A program made the position numbers and the translations under genes. DNA of 64,000 nucleotides, taken from contig NZ_CP126257.1 of assembly GCF_003234175.2 (NCBI RefSeq), positions 620,001-684,000 of the forward strand. The letters run 5' to 3'. Shown here piece after piece: positions 60,352 through 64,000 of the stretch (positions are counted from its first letter, which is position 1; every line of letters starts with the position of its first letter). The notes beneath the pieces were generated by a model. That model had not been told where the DNA came from. It saw only the letters and a list, made by a program, of their open reading frames with translations, and did not search any database. This DNA comes from Curtobacterium sp. MCSS17_007. GTDB taxonomy: Bacteria > Actinomycetota > Actinomycetes > Actinomycetales > Microbacteriaceae.

Positions 60352-60798
60352 TCAGGGCGTCGGTGCGCCGTACTCGAGCGCCTCGATCACACGCTCGATC
60401 ACGCGGACGAACCGGGTCCGCTCGCGCTCGGAGAAGGAGGACAGGAGATCGTGCAGATGCTCGTTCGTGCTGTCCATCGCAGCGGCGTAGGCGCGCTGCG
60501 TCTCCGGGGTGAGCTCGATGAAGCGACTGCGCCCGTCGTCGGGGTTCGGCACCCGGCAGAGGTGGCCCGCGCGCTCGAGCCGGTCGACCGTCCCGGTGAC
60601 CGCCGGGCTCGTCAGCCCGAGGTGCGACACCAGGTCCTTCACGCGGACGCGACGGTCCGCGGCCGCCGCGCGCGCGACGAACTGCAGGACCGTCAGGTCG
60701 GAACCGGACACCGACAGGCGTTCGCGCAGGCGCCCCCGCAGGGCGCTCATCGCTGCCTCGAGCCGCGTGAGCGCAGCGGTCAGGTCGATCTCGCTCAC
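60352..60798 (-). CDS. MarR-family transcriptional regulator
   Basis: 148 residues from GTG 60798 with GAGGGGG upstream. The winged helix (VSGSDLTVLQFVARAAAADRRVRVKDLVSHLGLTSPAVTGTVDRLERAGHLCRV) is followed by the wing PNPDDGRSRFIELT. It is divergent from an AraC-type gene; the TATCCGGATA palindrome at 60862-60871 between them is a candidate operator. Ligand and targets are unknown. Confidence 0.9.
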   Translation of the reverse strand: MSEIDLTAALTRLEAAMSALRGRLRERLSVSGSDLTVLQFVARAAAADRRVRVKDLVSHLGLTSPAVTGTVDRLERAGHLCRVPNPDDGRSRFIELTPETQRAYAAAMDSTNEHLHDLLSSFSERERTRFVRVIERVIEALEYGAPTP

Positions 60799-60861
60799 GT
60801 GATCGCCCCCTCGGTGCGTCTCGGTCGTGCGCGACACTACGCCGCGTCCACCCCAGAACCG

Positions 60862-60871
60862 TATCCGGATA
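60862..60871. promoter_or_regulatory. TATCCGGATA palindrome between MarR and AraC genes
   Basis: A perfect 10-bp palindrome lies 64 bp upstream of the MarR start and 49 bp upstream of the AraC-type start. MarR proteins commonly bind such AT-flanked dyads. Confidence 0.4.
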
Positions 60872-60919
60872 ACGAGAGTGATGGCGTCATGTGGACAGGC
60901 CGCCGCGAAGGGGCACGAC

Positions 60920-61906
60920 GTGGCTGACCCGTTGATCGAAGCCTTCGGCGCCGAGGAGACCATCGCGCCGGTGCGGTTCGAGGTCGCCGGCACGCGCCCG
61001 GAGACGGCCGTCCGTGACCTCGGCGGCATCTACGCGGGGGAGCGCTGGTCCGCCGCGCCGACGAGCGGCCGGTTCGACTACCGGTACACGGCGATCGGCG
61101 ACAGCGAGGTGACGATCCGCCGGTCGCAGATGCACGGCGAGATCCGCGGGTGGATGCCCGCCGGTTCGGTGGACTACGTCGTCACCTGGATCAGCACGGG
61201 CACCGGTGAGCTCGAGATGCGCGGGGAGCGCTGGCCGATGCTGCTGGACGTCCCGGTGATGTTCCCCGCCGACGAGGAGTACAGCTTCGTCACCGCGGAC
61301 TACGACCAGCGACTCGTGCACTTCGACCGCGCGTTCGTGCGCCGGATCGCAGCCATGCGCACCGACCTCGGCGAACGTCCGTTGCGGTTCGACACGCGGC
61401 GCGGTGCCGAGGACGCGATCGCCCACCGCTGGCAGGGGGCGCTCACGGCGCTGTCCCGTGCGCTGCGGGTCGGCGGCCCGGACTCGGACGCCTGGCAGGA
61501 CGCCAAGGTGACCGCCGCCGAGGTGTTCCTCGACCTGTTCCCGCCGCAGACCGACGACCTGCCCGACGTGCTCGCGCAGCCCCGCAACGCCCGGCTGCGC
61601 GCCGCGGTGGAGTACATCCACGCCCACGCCGCCGAGCAGGTGACGATCGTGGACCTGTCCGAGGCGGCCGGCCTCAGCGTCCGCTCGGTGCAGGAGTCGT
61701 TCCGGCGGGTGTTCGACGTCTCGCCGCTGACGTACCTGCGCCGAGTGCGGCTCGACCGCGTGCACGAGGAGCTGCTCGAGGCGGGGCCGCAGGCCGGTGC
61801 GGTGGGCGAGGTCGCACGGCGGTGGGGCTTCGCGCACCTCGGACGCTTCTCGGCGTCCTACGCCGAGCGGTTCGGCGAGTACCCGAAGCAGACGCTGCGG
61901 CGCTGA
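60920..61906 (+). CDS. AraC-family transcriptional regulator
   Basis: 328 residues from GTG 60920 with AAGGGG upstream; an in-frame ATG at 60881 is an alternative. The N-terminal half is a cupin-like AraC-binding domain (GRFDYRYTAIGDSEVTIRRSQMHGEI, VMFPADEEYSFVTADYDQRLVHFD). The C-terminal half has two helix-turn-helices (TIVDLSEAAGLSVRSVQESFRRVF and VGEVARRWGFAHLGRFSASYAERFG). No catabolic target is adjacent; the upstream gap is shared with the MarR gene. Confidence 0.9.
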   Translation: MADPLIEAFGAEETIAPVRFEVAGTRPETAVRDLGGIYAGERWSAAPTSGRFDYRYTAIGDSEVTIRRSQMHGEIRGWMPAGSVDYVVTWISTGTGELEMRGERWPMLLDVPVMFPADEEYSFVTADYDQRLVHFDRAFVRRIAAMRTDLGERPLRFDTRRGAEDAIAHRWQGALTALSRALRVGGPDSDAWQDAKVTAAEVFLDLFPPQTDDLPDVLAQPRNARLRAAVEYIHAHAAEQVTIVDLSEAAGLSVRSVQESFRRVFDVSPLTYLRRVRLDRVHEELLEAGPQAGAVGEVARRWGFAHLGRFSASYAERFGEYPKQTLRR

Positions 61907-61926
61907 CGCCCGGCCCCGCCCCGAGG

Positions 61927-62958
61927 TCAGGCGGCCGGGACCGACGCCGTGCTGCTCCGCACGTGCAGCGTCGAGCGCAGTCGCACGTGGTCGCTCGTCG
62001 GCTCGCCGCGGAGCATGCCCATGAGCATCGCGACCGCGCTTGCTCCGAGCTCGGCCAGCGGCTGCGCCACGGTCGTGAGCGGCGGGGTCGTGGTCGACGC
62101 CTGCGGCACGTCGTCGAAGCCGACCACCGACAGGTCCTCCGGGACCCGGATCCCGAGCGCCTCGGCGGCGTGGAGCACACCGATCGCCGACGAGTCGTTC
62201 GCGGCGAAGACGGCCGTCGGACGATCGGGCAGCGTCAGGAGCTCGCGCGCCACGACGGCGGACCGCTCCTCCTGGTAGTCACCGGCGCGCACCAGGCACT
62301 CGTCCACCGCGATGCCGGCGGACGCCAGGGCGTCGCGGTAGCCCGCCTCGCGCAGCTGCGACGACGCCAGGTCACCGCGCCCCTGCAGGTGGGCGATCCG
62401 GGTGTGCCCGAGCCCGAGCAGGTGCTCCACGGCATCGCGCGCACCGGCGGCGTTGTCGGTGTCGACGGTCGCGTGGCCCTCGGGTCCCGTGTGCGGGTCG
62501 ATGGCGACGACCGGGATCGACGCCCCGGAGAGGGCCGCCGAGGGGGTCACGACGATCGCGCCGTCGATGAGCGTCCCGGACAGGCGCGACAGCGAGCGCC
62601 GTTCCCAGCCGGGGCGTCCCGTGCCGGCCTCGAGTCCGGCGTAGGCCAGCAGCTCGTACCCGGTGCCGGTCGTCGCGGCGGACACACCGCGGAGCAGCTC
62701 GGTCGAGAACGGTTCGAACTCGGGCACCAGGATCCCGATCACGTTCGTCCGGGAGCTCCGCAGGCTCCGGGCGACCAGGGACGTCTCGTAGCCCAGGCGC
62801 TCGACCACCTCCTGCACCCGGAGCATGGTGGCAGGGGCCACGCCGTCGCGGTTGTTGACCACCTTGGACACCGTGGGGATCGAGACGCCGGCGGCGCGCG
62901 CGACGTCCGCGATCGTGACCCGCCCCGGTCCGGGCGTGTGGTCGACGGCGGTCTCCAT
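61927..62958 (-). CDS. LacI-family regulator of the fourth sugar operon
   Basis: 343 residues from ATG 62958. The helix-turn-helix is VTIADVARAAGVSIPTVSKVVNNRDGVAP, with hinge LVARSLRSSRT; the effector domain holds AVFAANDSSAIGVLHAAEALG and LSVVGFDDVPQ. No ribosome site is present; TACGGT 6 nt before the ATG suggests a leaderless transcript. It is divergent from an ABC binding-protein gene with a LacI-type operator between them. Confidence 0.92.
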   Translation of the reverse strand: METAVDHTPGPGRVTIADVARAAGVSIPTVSKVVNNRDGVAPATMLRVQEVVERLGYETSLVARSLRSSRTNVIGILVPEFEPFSTELLRGVSAATTGTGYELLAYAGLEAGTGRPGWERRSLSRLSGTLIDGAIVVTPSAALSGASIPVVAIDPHTGPEGHATVDTDNAAGARDAVEHLLGLGHTRIAHLQGRGDLASSQLREAGYRDALASAGIAVDECLVRAGDYQEERSAVVARELLTLPDRPTAVFAANDSSAIGVLHAAEALGIRVPEDLSVVGFDDVPQASTTTPPLTTVAQPLAELGASAVAMLMGMLRGEPTSDHVRLRSTLHVRSSTASVPAA

Positions 62959-63015
62959 GTCCACACCGTACCGCCGCGGACGCGTTCCGCCAGCCCGCTG
63001 ATCACGGTTAGAAAA

Positions 63016-63036
63016 CGTTATCGATAACGATTGACA
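63016..63036 (+). promoter_or_regulatory. LacI-type operator overlapping promoter of the last ABC operon
   Basis: CGTTATCGATAACG (63016-63029) is a perfect 14-bp palindrome with a central CpG. A consensus -35 TTGACA follows at 63031-63036, so a bound LacI protein would block RNA polymerase at the binding-protein promoter. The -10 is weak (CACGCT near 63055-63060). Confidence 0.75.
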
Positions 63037-63117
63037 AACGGGACGCGACCCTGACACGCTCTTCCGCAGCGGCATCGACTGCCGCGAACGTCAACGACGA
63101 CACCGAGGAGTTCCACG

Positions 63118-64000
63118 ATGACGAGGAAGATCCGTGCCGCGGCAGCCATCGCGCTGGTCGGGGCCACCGCTCTCACGCTGGCGGGTTGTTCAGCCGGCGG
63201 CAGCGACCCGTCGGAGGACGGCGGCAAGGTCACGATGACCCTGTGGCACAACTCGACCACCGGCCCGGGCAAGGCGTACTGGGACGACACCGTGAAGGCG
63301 TTCGAGGAGAAGTACCCGAACGTCACGATCAAGGCGCAGGCGATCCAGAACGAGGACCTGGACGGCAAGCTCCAGACCGCGCTGAACTCCGGCGACGGCC
63401 CCGACATCTTCCTGCAGCGCGGCGGCGGCAAGATGGACGCGATGATCGCTGCCGGTCAGCTGATGGACATCTCCGACTCGATCAGTGACGACGCGAAGCA
63501 GTCGATCAGCAAGGGCACCTTCGCCGGCTACGAGAAGGACGGCGGGACCTACGCCATGCCGGGCGCCGTGCTCCCCGAGGGCATCTGGTACTCGAAGGAC
63601 CTCTTCGAGGAAGCCGGCATCGAGCAGCCGCCGACCACCATGGACGAGCTGAACGAGGCGGTCACCAAGCTCAAGGCGAAGGACATCGACCCCGTGGCCG
63701 TCGGCGCCAAGGACGCCTGGCCCGCCGCGCACTGGTACTACAACTTCGCGCTCCGCGAGTGCAGCGAGAAGACGCTGAACGATGCGGCGAAGTCGCTGGA
63801 GTTCGATGACGCCTGCTGGACGAAGGCCGGCGAGCAGCTCGAGGACTTCAACGGGACCGAGCCCTTCAACAGCGGCTTCCTCACCACCGCCGCGCAGCAG
63901 GGCGCCGGCAGCTCCGCCGGTCTCCTCGCCAACCACAAGGCGGCCATGGAACTCATGGGTGCCTGGAACCCCGGCGTGATCGCGTCGCTCACCCCGGACG
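63118..64000 (+). CDS. Sugar ABC transporter substrate-binding lipoprotein, partial (fourth system)
   Basis: The gene starts at ATG 63118 with GAGGAG upstream and runs off the window end; 294 residues are visible. The signal peptide (AAAAIALVGATALTLAGC) ends in lipobox LAGC. Family-1 features include VTMTLWHNSTTGPGKAYWDDT, NSGDGPDIFLQRGGGKMDAMI, and TYAMPGAVLPEGIWYSKDLFEEAGI. Permeases and enzymes probably follow outside the window. It is controlled by the divergent LacI protein (inference from the operator). Confidence 0.92.
   Translation, partial: MTRKIRAAAAIALVGATALTLAGCSAGGSDPSEDGGKVTMTLWHNSTTGPGKAYWDDTVKAFEEKYPNVTIKAQAIQNEDLDGKLQTALNSGDGPDIFLQRGGGKMDAMIAAGQLMDISDSISDDAKQSISKGTFAGYEKDGGTYAMPGAVLPEGIWYSKDLFEEAGIEQPPTTMDELNEAVTKLKAKDIDPVAVGAKDAWPAAHWYYNFALRECSEKTLNDAAKSLEFDDACWTKAGEQLEDFNGTEPFNSGFLTTAAQQGAGSSAGLLANHKAAMELMGAWNPGVIASLTPD

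Overview
The window is very GC-rich DNA from an actinobacterium. Many start codons are GTG, genes often overlap by ATGA/GTGA, several -10 elements have the TANNNT form, and some genes look leaderless. Gene content (plant-polymer sugar ABC systems, LacI regulators, a long-type GapB, LAXTG surface proteins) fits Microbacteriaceae, most likely a plant- or soil-associated Curtobacterium-like organism; that placement is inference. I see no rRNA, CRISPR array, prophage or insertion sequence. One tRNA-Gln is present.

Layout. 1-1019: the end of an ABC-F gene, a MarR regulator and tRNA-Gln(TTG). 1075-8420: a C4-dicarboxylate/gluconeogenesis block, with dctA, GTP-type PEP carboxykinase and a long GapB-type GAPDH on the minus strand and a divergent CitA/DcuS-type two-component system. 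8558-9975: a luciferase-like oxidoreductase and a small unknown gene. 10085-16137: a LacI regulator and a fructan operon (binding protein, two permeases, GH32). 16279-22729: a formate/nitrite-type channel and a giant secreted GH81 beta-1,3-glucanase. 22778-28195: a van-like module (VanY-type peptidase, alanine racemase, D-Ala ligase) divergent from an OmpR/EnvZ-type two-component system, followed by an MTA/SAH nucleosidase. 28298-34977: a 32-residue membrane microprotein, Kup potassium transporter, a LAXTG surface protein, a DUF808 protein and small genes. 35055-40003: TetR and a 14-TM drug exporter, then a DEAD-box helicase. 40143-41978: an NAD(P)-binding epimerase-like protein and a divergent TetR sharing two palindromic operators.

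42061-47131 is the most unusual part. It is a translationally coupled three-gene operon of a cellulose-synthase-like glycosyltransferase, an RsbW-like ATPase, and a fusion of a GH26-like domain with an OpgC-type acyltransferase. The GH26-like domain appears to lack both catalytic glutamates. 47234-49717 is a secreted LAXTG metallophosphoesterase.

50068-59896 and 61927-64000 hold three further sugar ABC systems. One is linked to ThuA and a Gfo/Idh oxidoreductase, and the last is cut by the window end. They have LacI-type regulators with visible palindromic operators. None of the four sugar ABC systems in the window has its own ATPase gene, so a shared ATPase (MsiK-like) encoded elsewhere is likely.

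A dispersed palindrome family (core GACGGGAGGC with its complement, stems of 17-23 bp) occurs at least eight times between genes, mainly between convergent genes, and probably acts as bidirectional terminators.
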